This document shows, piece by piece, positions 8,801 to 16,713 of a stretch of DNA of 64,000 nt. The notes beneath the pieces were generated by a model. The model made no database searches. It had not been told where the DNA came from and saw nothing but the letters and a program-made list of their open reading frames with translations. The stretch's first letter is position 1; the number at the start of each line of letters is the position of its first letter. Source of the DNA: Pseudidiomarina terrestris. Its GTDB lineage: Bacteria > Pseudomonadota > Gammaproteobacteria > Enterobacterales > Alteromonadaceae. Made by a program: the position numbers and the translations under genes. Location of the stretch: the NCBI RefSeq assembly GCF_030466405.1, contig NZ_JAGGJF010000005.1, forward strand, positions 156,996 through 220,995. Direction: 5' to 3'.

Positions 8801-8821
8801 CCAGCGCTTAGCTGGCTCTTT
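8799..8821 (+). other. Hairpin between the SDR and FAD genes
   Basis: Perfect 7-bp stem AGCCAGC / GCTGGCT with a 5-base loop, directly at the SDR stop and followed by only a short T-rich stretch (CTTT). It could be a weak terminator or attenuator, or an RNA stability element that sets different levels for the two parts of the operon. Confidence 0.5.
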
Positions 8822-8858
8822 AGGGGTCGTTATCCGGGTGATGTAGGAATAAAAACGC

Positions 8859-10145
8859 ATGAAAATAGCAGTAATTGGCAGCGGTGTTGCAGGAATGACC
8901 TGTGCCCACTTGTTAAACGAACAGCATGAGGTGCGGCTGTTTGAGAAGAATGATTATATTGGCGGACACACACGCACGGTCGATGTCGAAGTGCAGGGCA
9001 AAAGTTACGCTATCGATACCGGTTTCATTGTGTTCAATGATCGCACTTATCCGAATTTTCGCGCGCTCATGCGTAAGATTGGTGTGCAATGGCGGGACAC
9101 TGAAATGAGCTTTAGTGTTCGCGACCCAGACTCGGGTCTCGAATACAACGGCAACTCTATCAACACCTTGTTCGCGCAGCGCAAAAACCTGTTCAGTCCG
9201 GCTTTCTTCAGGTTGATAACAGGCATTTTGAAGTTCAACAAACAAGCCAAAGCTGCGCATCAGAACCTTGATCGCGAAGTCACTCAGACGCTGGGTGAAT
9301 TCTTGCGTGAGCAACAGTTGCCCCAGGACGTTGCCGATTATTATCTATTGCCGATGGTGGCTGCGATCTGGTCAGCCAGTATTGATGAGGCCGCCGACTT
9401 CCCGCTCGACTTCTTTTTACGATTCTTCGAAAACCACGGCTTGTTAAACGTGGCCGATCGGCCGCAATGGGCTACGGTCTGTGGTGGCTCTTCCAGCTAT
9501 ATTGAACCCTTGCTTGGTGATCTGATTCGCGCCGATCGCGTGCACCTAAACGTAAACATCAAGGCCATTCATCGTGCTATGGCGGGAAGAAACAGTGCGG
9601 TGACTCTTGAGTTCGCCGACGGCGACATGCAGGATTTTGATGAGGTCATTATTGCCAGCCATAGTGATGAGGCTTTAGCTCTGCTGGCGGAGCCAACCGC
9701 TGCCGAACAACAGGTCCTGGGCGCTATTCCATACCAGGACAACGAGGTGGTGCTACATACCGATATTCGTCTACTGCCCCGCGAGCGACGTGCCTGGGCG
9801 AGTTGGAACTATTTATTGCACAATGGAGACGATGCCAGGCAGCGGCCAAGTTCGGTGACCTACAACATGAATATACTGCAGGGTATCGATGCGCCGGAAA
9901 CCTTCTGTGTGACCTTAAACAACACCGATGCTATTCAAGCCGAACGTATTCTTGGTCGTTACACGTACGCGCATCCGGTCTATAGCCTGGAATCGATGCG
10001 GGCGAGGGCTCAGCGCGACAGTATTTGTGGTCATCAACACACCCATTTCTGTGGTGCTTATTGGTACAACGGCTTTCATGAAGATGGTGTGCGCAGTGCC
10101 TTAGATGTGGTGCGTCGACTAGGAGTGGAATGGCATGTTGAGTAG
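8859..10145 (+). CDS. FAD-dependent oxidoreductase (amine-oxidase/desaturase-like)
   Basis: Flavoprotein of 428 residues. The N-terminal Rossmann motif is IGSGVAGM (about residues 5-13), with the acidic loop LFEKNDYIGGHTRTV typical of amine-oxidase-like and phytoene-desaturase-like enzymes. Other family landmarks are DTGFIVFNDRTYPNF and the C-terminal FCGAYWYNGFHEDGVRSA. It overlaps the DUF1365 gene by 11 bases and stands two genes before a Cfa-like methyltransferase. In Rhodobacter sphaeroides RpoE-controlled genes of this kind (named Ufa, from memory) act with a methyltransferase to make methylated furan fatty acids; a similar role here is inference. Confidence 0.88.
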   Translation: MKIAVIGSGVAGMTCAHLLNEQHEVRLFEKNDYIGGHTRTVDVEVQGKSYAIDTGFIVFNDRTYPNFRALMRKIGVQWRDTEMSFSVRDPDSGLEYNGNSINTLFAQRKNLFSPAFFRLITGILKFNKQAKAAHQNLDREVTQTLGEFLREQQLPQDVADYYLLPMVAAIWSASIDEAADFPLDFFLRFFENHGLLNVADRPQWATVCGGSSSYIEPLLGDLIRADRVHLNVNIKAIHRAMAGRNSAVTLEFADGDMQDFDEVIIASHSDEALALLAEPTAAEQQVLGAIPYQDNEVVLHTDIRLLPRERRAWASWNYLLHNGDDARQRPSSVTYNMNILQGIDAPETFCVTLNNTDAIQAERILGRYTYAHPVYSLESMRARAQRDSICGHQHTHFCGAYWYNGFHEDGVRSALDVVRRLGVEWHVE

Positions 10146-10869
10146 CGCGATTTTGCGCGGTCGGGTCTATCACCGGCGTTTGCAACCTACGCAGCATCAG
10201 TTTGATTACGCGACCGCGCAGTGGTGGGTAGCGTTAGATGAGCTTGAGCAACTGCAGCGACAAAGCAAATTACTCTCAACCCGAGGTTTTGCCCCTTTAT
10301 GGCTGCGGCGTCAGGATTATTTACGGGGAACACAAGGGGATCTGGCGACGGCTGTGCGTGAGAAAATGGCAGCGCTGGCCGGCAAACGCCTGGAAGGGCG
10401 GGTCTTCTTGCTCGGTAACTTGCGTACTTTTGGACTTTATTTTAGCCCGATCAACTGTTACTTCCTACAACCCCCCGGGCAACAAGACTACAGTCACATG
10501 CTGGCGGAAGTGAGCAATACCCCCTGGAATGAGCGCCACTATTATTTGCTCGACCTGAACGAAGAATTAAGTCACGAGAAAGCTTTTCACGTATCGCCTT
10601 TTAACCCGTTGGATATGCGTTATGAATGGCAAATTAAACCACCCAAAATGTGTGCTAATCACAAAAGCATGATTCATCTGGCAGCGCACAAAGGTGAACG
10701 TCATTTTACCGCAACTTTAAAATTGCAGCGTCAGGAACTGAACCGTCGGGCGATTCGAAGCGTATTGCTAAGGTACCCAATCAATACCTTAACGACCGTT
10801 GCAGCGATTTACTGGCAGGCATTACGGTTATGGTTAAAACGGACACCCGTTTACGACCACAAAAATTAA
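10135..10869 (+). CDS. DUF1365 family protein
   Basis: Protein of 244 residues matching the DUF1365 family: the start AILRGRVYHRRLQPTQHQFDY, the central LLGNLRTFGLYFSPINCYFL and the later LAEVSNTPWNERHYY are its marks. No catalytic residues are known. It is almost always found between the FAD oxidoreductase and Cfa-like genes, as here, and is likely to take part in lipid modification. It overlaps the previous gene by 11 bases. No signal peptide is evident; a hydrophobic helix lies near the C terminus. Confidence 0.88.
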   Translation: MLSSAILRGRVYHRRLQPTQHQFDYATAQWWVALDELEQLQRQSKLLSTRGFAPLWLRRQDYLRGTQGDLATAVREKMAALAGKRLEGRVFLLGNLRTFGLYFSPINCYFLQPPGQQDYSHMLAEVSNTPWNERHYYLLDLNEELSHEKAFHVSPFNPLDMRYEWQIKPPKMCANHKSMIHLAAHKGERHFTATLKLQRQELNRRAIRSVLLRYPINTLTTVAAIYWQALRLWLKRTPVYDHKN

Positions 10870-10894
10870 TCAGACCAAAGGGTTTAAGGATCCG

Positions 10895-12130
10895 ATGAAT
10901 ACAGAGACCGCGTTAGTAACAATGAATCAGGGAACGACGACGGATAAATGGGCACGCCGTGCCGTGCTTCGTCTGTTAAGTGAGTTACAGGATGGCTATG
11001 TGACCCTGCGTGAACAGGGCGTCATTCTGGGCCAGTTCGGTTCGAAAGAGAGTGACCTCAAGGCCGAGATTAATGTTTTGCGCCCCAGTTTTTATCGGCG
11101 GCTGTTGCTTGGCGGCAGTATCGCTTCAGGCGAAACTTTTATCGATAAGTCCTGGGAAACACCTGATCTGACCACCGTTATTCAACTTTTTGCCCGCAAC
11201 CTGCCGGCACTAGATGCTTTTGAAGCGAAATTCAGCTGGTTGCTGTTGCCCTGGCAGAAATTTCAGCACTGGCGGCGTCGCAATCATAAACAGCAAGCGA
11301 AAGAAAACATATCCGCCCACTATGATCTCGGCAATGATCTCTATCAGAGCTTTCTTGATCCAGCCATGCAGTATTCCAGCGCAGTCTACCCGAATCCCGA
11401 GAATACTCTGGCGGAAGCACAGTTACACAAGTTAAAGCGTCTGTGCGACAGTCTGGATCTGCAACCGAATGACCATTTGTTAGAGATCGGTACCGGCTGG
11501 GGTGGTTTAGCCGTGTACGCGGCAAAACACTACGGCTGTAAAGTGACCACTACGACCATCTCGAACGAGCAGTATGAGTACGCAAAGAAAAAGGTTCAGG
11601 AGGAAGGTCTGGCGGAGCAAATCACTGTTCTTAAAAATGACTATCGTGACCTGCAAGGGCAATACGATAAGTTGATCTCGGTGGAAATGATTGAAGCCGT
11701 GGGCCGCCACTATATGGCGACTTATTTTCAAACCTGCAGCCGGTTGCTTAAGCCCGATGGCAAAATGGCACTGCAGGCGATAACCATTGCCGACCAACGC
11801 ATGCGAAGCTATGCCAATTCGGTCGACTTTATTCAGCAACATATCTTTCCGGGCGGTTTCTTACCGTCGTTGACGATGATTACTGAAATGTTCACCAAGC
11901 ACACCGACATGGTGGTGCGTAAGTTGGATGATATTGGCTTTGACTATGCGCAAACGTTGCATGACTGGCGTCAGCGTTTTAATGCCGCGCATCCGCAACT
12001 GCAAGACCAAGGTTATGACGCGCGCTTTGGTCGGTTATGGAATTTTTACCTCTGCTACTGCGAAGGTGGCTTCCTTGAACGGAGCGTCTCGGCAGTGCAA
12101 CTGGTAGCGAGTAAACCTGCATGTCGCTGA
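10895..12130 (+). CDS. Cyclopropane-synthase-like SAM-dependent fatty acid methyltransferase
   Basis: Protein of 411 residues with the overall plan of cyclopropane fatty acid synthase: a lipid-binding N-terminal part, then a methyltransferase domain with the SAM motif LLEIGTGWGGLAVYAA (about 195-210) and the AHYDLGNDLYQSFLDPAMQYSS segment. Compared with E. coli Cfa from memory, two of the four residues that hold the active-site bicarbonate are changed: the Cys after MQYS is Ser162, and the His of the LLHT motif is Gln294. The Glu of the FEHVG motif (Glu267) and the Tyr are kept. This pattern, with the FAD oxidoreductase and DUF1365 neighbours, suggests a methylating rather than a classical cyclopropanating enzyme, perhaps like UfaM of furan fatty acid synthesis. 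I therefore do not assign cfa. Confidence 0.9.
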   Translation: MNTETALVTMNQGTTTDKWARRAVLRLLSELQDGYVTLREQGVILGQFGSKESDLKAEINVLRPSFYRRLLLGGSIASGETFIDKSWETPDLTTVIQLFARNLPALDAFEAKFSWLLLPWQKFQHWRRRNHKQQAKENISAHYDLGNDLYQSFLDPAMQYSSAVYPNPENTLAEAQLHKLKRLCDSLDLQPNDHLLEIGTGWGGLAVYAAKHYGCKVTTTTISNEQYEYAKKKVQEEGLAEQITVLKNDYRDLQGQYDKLISVEMIEAVGRHYMATYFQTCSRLLKPDGKMALQAITIADQRMRSYANSVDFIQQHIFPGGFLPSLTMITEMFTKHTDMVVRKLDDIGFDYAQTLHDWRQRFNAAHPQLQDQGYDARFGRLWNFYLCYCEGGFLERSVSAVQLVASKPACR

Positions 12131-12675
12131 AGCTCAAACAGTGGCTGGCAAAAGATAACCTGCGCCGCATAGCCGGACTGCTCTGGTTTGATTTGGTCTG
12201 GTTCAGCACTGTTGCCGGTCGTGAACCCTGGTTGCCGATAGCTTTGCCGATTGTAGCTGTACAAATTTACTTGAGCAGTACGCGCGAAGGATTTAGCTGG
12301 GTGCTATTTTTGCAGTTGCTGGTGCTGGGGTTAGCCCTTGAAAGCACGGTAGTGGCTTTGGGCATACTTGATTTTACCGGCGGCTGGTTACCGCTATGGT
12401 TGATCGCTTTGTGGTTTGGCTTCGCCGCTATGGTGACCACAAGTCTTGACTGGTTGTCGGGTCGCTATGTGCTAGCAGCATTGCTTGGCTTGGCTTCAGG
12501 GCCTTTGACTTACGCCATCGGCAGCCGCCTGGGCGCAGCAGAGCTATTGGTTGATGAGTATCTGATGTGGATTGCCTACGGAATACTATGGGCACTGTAT
12601 ATGGTTATATTTGCCTATCTGATGAAGCGTAATGCAGCGACCTACGCGACAACAAGGGAGACAGCGCATGGCTAA
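12121..12675 (+). CDS. DUF2878 integral membrane protein
   Basis: Hydrophobic protein of 184 residues with about five to six membrane segments (for example residues 14-45, 55-85, 90-112, 117-135 and 150-170). It overlaps the methyltransferase gene by 10 bases and the next gene by 8, so it is tightly coupled. The function of DUF2878 is unknown; its constant neighbours are the Cfa-like, DUF1365 and chalcone-isomerase-like genes. It may handle or position the modified lipid in the inner membrane (inference). Confidence 0.8.
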   Translation: MSLKLKQWLAKDNLRRIAGLLWFDLVWFSTVAGREPWLPIALPIVAVQIYLSSTREGFSWVLFLQLLVLGLALESTVVALGILDFTGGWLPLWLIALWFGFAAMVTTSLDWLSGRYVLAALLGLASGPLTYAIGSRLGAAELLVDEYLMWIAYGILWALYMVIFAYLMKRNAATYATTRETAHG

Positions 12676-13189
12676 CGTACTGATTACGATCACATTACTT
12701 ACGGGGTTGCTGGCAAGTGGCGCCGCCTCCGCACAATGTTCGCCCGCTGCGGCAAGTTCACTGCAGACGGTGGGCAGTACACGTTTAAGTGTCTGGTTTT
12801 GGGACGTCTATGACGCCGAGCTGCTGACCGATAGTGGCAATTATAAAGACTACGACCGGCGGGCTTTACGACTCAGTTATTTGCGAGAAATCGAAGCCGC
12901 AGACCTGGTCGACACGACCAAAGAAGAATGGCAGCGGTTGGGCATCGAAATAACACCGACACATCAGCAGTGGTTGGCTAAGCTCAACCGTATATGGCCG
13001 GACGTCCAAGCAGGTGATTGCCTTATGCTGGTTGAGAATGCGCAAGGGCAGAGTCAATTTTTCAACACGGATAAGGAACTTGGCACCATCGAGTCGAGTG
13101 AATTTACCGATGACTTTTTAGCGATTTGGCTAAGTCCTGATTCAAGGTTCAAAGAAGAGCGCAACGAACTAATAGGAGCAGACCAATGA
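12668..13189 (+). CDS. Chalcone-isomerase-like exported protein
   Basis: Protein of 173 residues from the ATG at 12668, with a signal peptide ending near GAASA-Q, so periplasmic. The mature part matches the bacterial chalcone-isomerase-like family, with VGSTRLSVWFWDVYDAELL near the start. Members of this fold bind fatty acids or flavonoids; catalysis is not proven for the bacterial proteins. The open frame extends 12 codons upstream, but the chosen start gives a proper signal peptide and an 8-base overlap with the DUF2878 gene. Its stop overlaps the DUF3833 start (ATGA). Confidence 0.85.
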   Translation: MANVLITITLLTGLLASGAASAQCSPAAASSLQTVGSTRLSVWFWDVYDAELLTDSGNYKDYDRRALRLSYLREIEAADLVDTTKEEWQRLGIEITPTHQQWLAKLNRIWPDVQAGDCLMLVENAQGQSQFFNTDKELGTIESSEFTDDFLAIWLSPDSRFKEERNELIGADQ

Positions 13190-13713
13190 AAAAACTATCC
13201 GCAACAGCAATGATACTGGTGATGTTCGCCATGATCGGGTGCTCCACGTCATTAGACACCTACCGTGATAAAGAACCTCACCTGAAATTAGAGGAGTTTT
13301 TTAACGGTGAACTGGTCGCCTACGGCATGGTTCAGGATTACAGTGGTGAGGTCATTCAACGTTTTCGTGTCGATCTGGTGGGCAGCTGGGAGGGCAATGA
13401 AGGCGTACTTGATGAAACCTTCTATTACGCCGATGGCCGTGAGCAAAAACGTATCTGGTATATTACTAAAACCGCGCCGGACCAGTATGAAGGCCGCGCC
13501 AGTGATGTCGAGGGTGTGGCAAAAGGTAAAGTGGCAGGTAATGTTCTCAACTGGAGCTACGTTCTGAACATTGAGCTCGATGGCGAACCTTTCTCGGTGA
13601 AACTGGATGATTGGCTTTATCTGGTTGACGAAGACAATATGATCAACCGTACGCACATGTACAAGTACGGGATAAATGTCGGCGAGATCACACTCTACAT
13701 CGGCAAAAAGTAA
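13186..13713 (+). CDS. DUF3833 lipoprotein
   Basis: Lipoprotein of 175 residues: the signal sequence ends in the lipobox MIGC with Cys20 as the acylated residue. The mature part matches DUF3833 (FFNGELVAYGMVQDYSGEVIQRF), a family with a lipocalin-like beta-rich profile. It is the last gene of the operon and is followed by a strong terminator. Likely anchored in the outer membrane facing the periplasm; together with the chalcone-isomerase-like protein it gives the operon a periplasmic arm. Function unknown. Confidence 0.87.
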   Translation: MKKLSATAMILVMFAMIGCSTSLDTYRDKEPHLKLEEFFNGELVAYGMVQDYSGEVIQRFRVDLVGSWEGNEGVLDETFYYADGREQKRIWYITKTAPDQYEGRASDVEGVAKGKVAGNVLNWSYVLNIELDGEPFSVKLDDWLYLVDEDNMINRTHMYKYGINVGEITLYIGKK

Positions 13714-13735
13714 TGTTTTGTTGATGATCTGGCAA

Positions 13736-13767
13736 TAAAAAAGCAGCTCCTTTGAGCTGCTTTTTTC
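13736..13767. terminator. Bidirectional terminator after the DUF3833 gene
   Basis: Stem AGCAGCTC / GAGCTGCT with a short CTTT-type loop, an A-run on the left and six T on the right. It ends the lipid operon and also the leftward H1-like gene. Confidence 0.92.
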
Positions 13768-13782
13768 GTTTATACCAACGTC

Positions 13783-14172
13783 TTAGAAACCGCGTGGTAA
13801 CCGTGATAACGAACTACCTTGTTCCAGTTTTTCGCGCCACAGTTCGCGAGCTGTTAAGCCACCAGAACTTGCCGACTTCTTCGCTGTAGATTTATTCTCC
13901 GCAAGGCGTTTTGATGCAGGTTTTTTTGCAACTTTCGCAGTGGGTTGTTTCTCAGCTTTCGCCGCAGGTTTCGATTTGGCTTTTGCCGCCGCAGGCTTAC
14001 TACCACCAACTAACGTCTTAGCTTCCTCTGCGAGTTGTGCCAGACGCATATTTTTGCCACCATCAACACTGTACCAACCGCTACTTGCTTCGATAGTTGG
14101 TTTTTTACCGTGAGCCTTTTCATAAGCTGCAGTAAAATCAGCGAGGACCTGGTCTTTATCAAGTTTGCTCAT
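13783..14172 (-). CDS. Small lysine/alanine-rich histone-H1-like protein
   Basis: Protein of 129 residues in three parts: a short N-terminal domain (1-55) with the SSGWYSVDGGKNMRLAQL segment; a basic low-complexity stretch (about 58-105) of repeated Lys-Pro-Ala units; and a C-terminal motif ending WREKLEQGSSLSRLPRGF. The basic stretch resembles the tail of histone H1 and of bacterial H1-like proteins, so DNA or RNA binding is likely. I do not recognise a named family. It is monocistronic, divergent from the Nif3-like gene, and shares the terminator with the lipid operon. No link to that operon is shown. Confidence 0.75.
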   Translation of the reverse strand: MSKLDKDQVLADFTAAYEKAHGKKPTIEASSGWYSVDGGKNMRLAQLAEEAKTLVGGSKPAAAKAKSKPAAKAEKQPTAKVAKKPASKRLAENKSTAKKSASSGGLTARELWREKLEQGSSLSRLPRGF

Positions 14173-14277
14173 GGATAAATCCTTTGCATATTGAGTAAAA
14201 GTTCTCCATTTTTATACCGCTTTTTGCGCACTATGTCTATTATTGAGCGCAAAATGTTAAAACAAGAGGTAAAACGC

Positions 14278-15036
14278 GTGGAACGTGAACAATTAGAAGC
14301 CTATTTACGGGACTTTTTAGCAGTCGATACTATTAAGGACTACTGTCCGAATGGGCTGCAAATTGAAGGCCGGCCTCATATTCAGTCGATTGTCACCGGC
14401 GTGACGGCTTGTCAGGAGTTACTGGAACGCGCCCTGGTTACCGACGCTGATGCAATTCTGGTGCATCACGGCTACTTCTGGAAGGGCGAGCCGCAGCCGA
14501 TCAAGGGGATGAAGAAGCGCCGTGTGCAAACCCTGTTACGTAACGATATCAATTTGTTTGCCTATCACTTACCGCTCGACGTACATCTCCGCATTGGCAA
14601 TAACGCACAACTGGCCCGCCTCATGGACTGGCCTGAGCCATCGGTCTTAGCTTCGGCCGAACCCGAGGGCGTGGTGATGTACACTGAGTTGTCGCATACA
14701 GAAACTGCCGAACAAGTGGCGCTGCAGCTGGAAACTAAACTCGGTCGTTCACTTGTTTGTTCGGTACACGAATCGCAACATCCTGTGCGTAAAATTGCCT
14801 GGTGCACGGGCGGAGGCCAGGGGTTTATCGATCTCGCTGCGGCGGCGGGTTGTGATTTATTTATTACCGGGGAAGTGTCCGAACCCACAGTGCATAGTGC
14901 ACGCGAGCAGGGCATCGCATTTTTTGCTGCTGGCCATCATGCCACAGAGCGCTATGGCATCCAGGCACTGGGCGAGCATTTGTCTGAAAAATTTGGCCTG
15001 ACCCATCAGTTTATTGATATCGACAGCCCGGCATGA
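14278..15036 (+). CDS. ybgI: Nif3-like dinuclear metal protein (YbgI)
   Basis: Nif3/YbgI family protein of 252 residues that binds two metal ions and forms a hexameric ring in known structures. Metal-binding regions visible are ILVHHGYFW, FAYHLPLDVH and the C-terminal FFAAGHHATERYG. The GTG at 14278 was chosen because AAGAGGT precedes it and the family starts with a short ELEAYL-type helix; an ATG at 14254 or 14191 would add residues unlike the family. Its stop overlaps cmoM by 4 bases. The function is still debated (hydrolase or cofactor-related). Confidence 0.92.
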   Translation: MEREQLEAYLRDFLAVDTIKDYCPNGLQIEGRPHIQSIVTGVTACQELLERALVTDADAILVHHGYFWKGEPQPIKGMKKRRVQTLLRNDINLFAYHLPLDVHLRIGNNAQLARLMDWPEPSVLASAEPEGVVMYTELSHTETAEQVALQLETKLGRSLVCSVHESQHPVRKIAWCTGGGQGFIDLAAAAGCDLFITGEVSEPTVHSAREQGIAFFAAGHHATERYGIQALGEHLSEKFGLTHQFIDIDSPA

Positions 15037-15803
15037 GAAACGACCAGAGCTTTGCCGGACTTACGGATAAATTTGCAAAAAATATTTATGCGACCGCTAA
15101 AGGAAAGATTCGTCTGGCGGTACTGGAGCGGGACTTAGAGCCCTTGTATACCGGTGCACGTCCGCTTTCGGTACTCGATGTTGGCGCCGGTATTGGTCAG
15201 TTTTCGCAGAACTTCGCACGGCATGGGCATAATGTGGTGCATACTGACATTGCTGATGAGATGGTTGCAGCAGCGCGCGAGCAGCATCAGGCTGCCGGGC
15301 TAAGCTCGTATTACTCCTATTTCACGGCTCCGCTGCAGGAACTACCTGATCGAATTGGCAGGCAACAGTTTGACGTGGTGTTATGCCATGCTGTTTTAGA
15401 ATGGCTGGCAGATCCAGCCAGTGCCTTGCAGGTTTTGCAGCAATTTTTAAAGGCCGATGGCGCACTGTCTCTGATGTTTTATAACCGTAACGCCAAGCTT
15501 ATGGCGAACATGGTGTTTGGCAACTTTGACTATGTTGAAGCTGATTTGCAGGTCAAAAAGCGCGTGCGGATGAGCCCGCAGCAGCCCATTGCTCCGCAGC
15601 AACTGGAGGACTGGCTGGCGCAGCATAAGCTGACGGTCATGCAGCGCACAGGAGTTCGTTGTTTTCACGACTATTTACGCGAGCCGTTGAATGCTGAACG
15701 GTTTGAGCAACTGTTGCGGCTTGAACTGAAGTACAGTCAGACCGAACCATTTTCAGAACTGGGGCGTTATCAGCACTGGCAAATCCGTCATGCCGCGCAG
15801 TAA
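15033..15803 (+). CDS. cmoM: tRNA 5-carboxymethoxyuridine methyltransferase
   Basis: SAM-dependent methyltransferase of 256 residues that closely follows E. coli CmoM (formerly SmtA): the start FAGLTDKFAKNIYATAKG, the SAM motif VLDVGAGIGQF, the VLCHAVLEWLADP segment and the SLMFYNRNAKLMANMVFGNF stretch correspond along the length. CmoM methylates cmo5U at the wobble position of tRNAs. The gene overlaps ybgI (4 bases) and the lipid kinase gene (14 bases). Confidence 0.93.
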   Translation: MRNDQSFAGLTDKFAKNIYATAKGKIRLAVLERDLEPLYTGARPLSVLDVGAGIGQFSQNFARHGHNVVHTDIADEMVAAAREQHQAAGLSSYYSYFTAPLQELPDRIGRQQFDVVLCHAVLEWLADPASALQVLQQFLKADGALSLMFYNRNAKLMANMVFGNFDYVEADLQVKKRVRMSPQQPIAPQQLEDWLAQHKLTVMQRTGVRCFHDYLREPLNAERFEQLLRLELKYSQTEPFSELGRYQHWQIRHAAQ

Positions 15804-16713
15804 AGCCTACGCAATTTACTATAAATCAAGCTTGTCGCACGCGCGCCGCTATGCCGATGCCTATCAACAGCAGCTTGTGCACCAATACGGTCTGGCTCAG
15901 GTTGAATTACTTGCCAGTAGCCCAGACCGCAGCAAAGATATCGCACTCCTGCAAGACTGGCTAAGCCGCAACGCTGACGCCGAGCATCGCGAGTGTCTTG
16001 TGATTGGCGGTGATGGTAGTGTCAATATTGTTGCCCAGTGCGCAGCGACGATGGAGTTTGAAATAAGTGTCATCCCCTGTGGTACCGGCAATGACTTTGC
16101 CGCAGGACTGGGCATTGGCGACTGGCGCTGGCGATTGCAAAGCGAGGGCGAACTCAGCCGCCGTGATCTCGGGAAAGCGGGAGACTGTTACTTTGTTAAT
16201 CACGCAGGCTGTGGCATCAGCGTCGCTCTGCAACAGTTACAGAGCCCGCGTGCTAAGCAAGTATTCGGGCGTTACAGCTATCTTTTAGCGCTATTTCGTT
16301 ATCTTTTCACGCGCCCCTCCCGGCGTTGTAAGATTGCACGTAATGGCACAGACCGTAAAGCGGGCTTTGACGAATTCCAGGTGGCGGCGATAAGTCGGAG
16401 GATTGGTGGCGGCATCGTGGTCTACGCCCAAGCAGATACGCAACGACAGCAAATTGGTTTTCTAAGGTTGCCGCAACGCGCTCGTTGGCGTCAGCTTAAT
16501 GCATTGTACTGGATCTTACGCCAGCAACCTGAGCGCAGCGCCAGTATCGATTTCACTGAGGCGACGCAGGGCAGCCTTGGTGATCAACACGCGACGATTG
16601 AGCTGGATGGTGACACCACCAGCTTGCAGGGTCCGGTGAACATTGAAATCATCGTCGGCGGCTTAGCCGTGCGCCGACCTATTCATCATAAGAACAAAGG
16701 AGTTTCACTATGA
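15790..16713 (+). CDS. Diacylglycerol-kinase-family lipid kinase
   Basis: Protein of 307 residues with the DAGK catalytic domain: the GGDGS motif (about residue 75) and the nucleotide-binding CGTGNDFA segment (about 97-104). A C-terminal beta-rich domain follows. It resembles YegS/DgkB-type soluble kinases that phosphorylate diacylglycerol or related lipids; the true substrate cannot be read from sequence. It overlaps cmoM by 14 bases and the dehydrogenase gene by 4. Confidence 0.88.
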   Translation: MPRSKAYAIYYKSSLSHARRYADAYQQQLVHQYGLAQVELLASSPDRSKDIALLQDWLSRNADAEHRECLVIGGDGSVNIVAQCAATMEFEISVIPCGTGNDFAAGLGIGDWRWRLQSEGELSRRDLGKAGDCYFVNHAGCGISVALQQLQSPRAKQVFGRYSYLLALFRYLFTRPSRRCKIARNGTDRKAGFDEFQVAAISRRIGGGIVVYAQADTQRQQIGFLRLPQRARWRQLNALYWILRQQPERSASIDFTEATQGSLGDQHATIELDGDTTSLQGPVNIEIIVGGLAVRRPIHHKNKGVSL

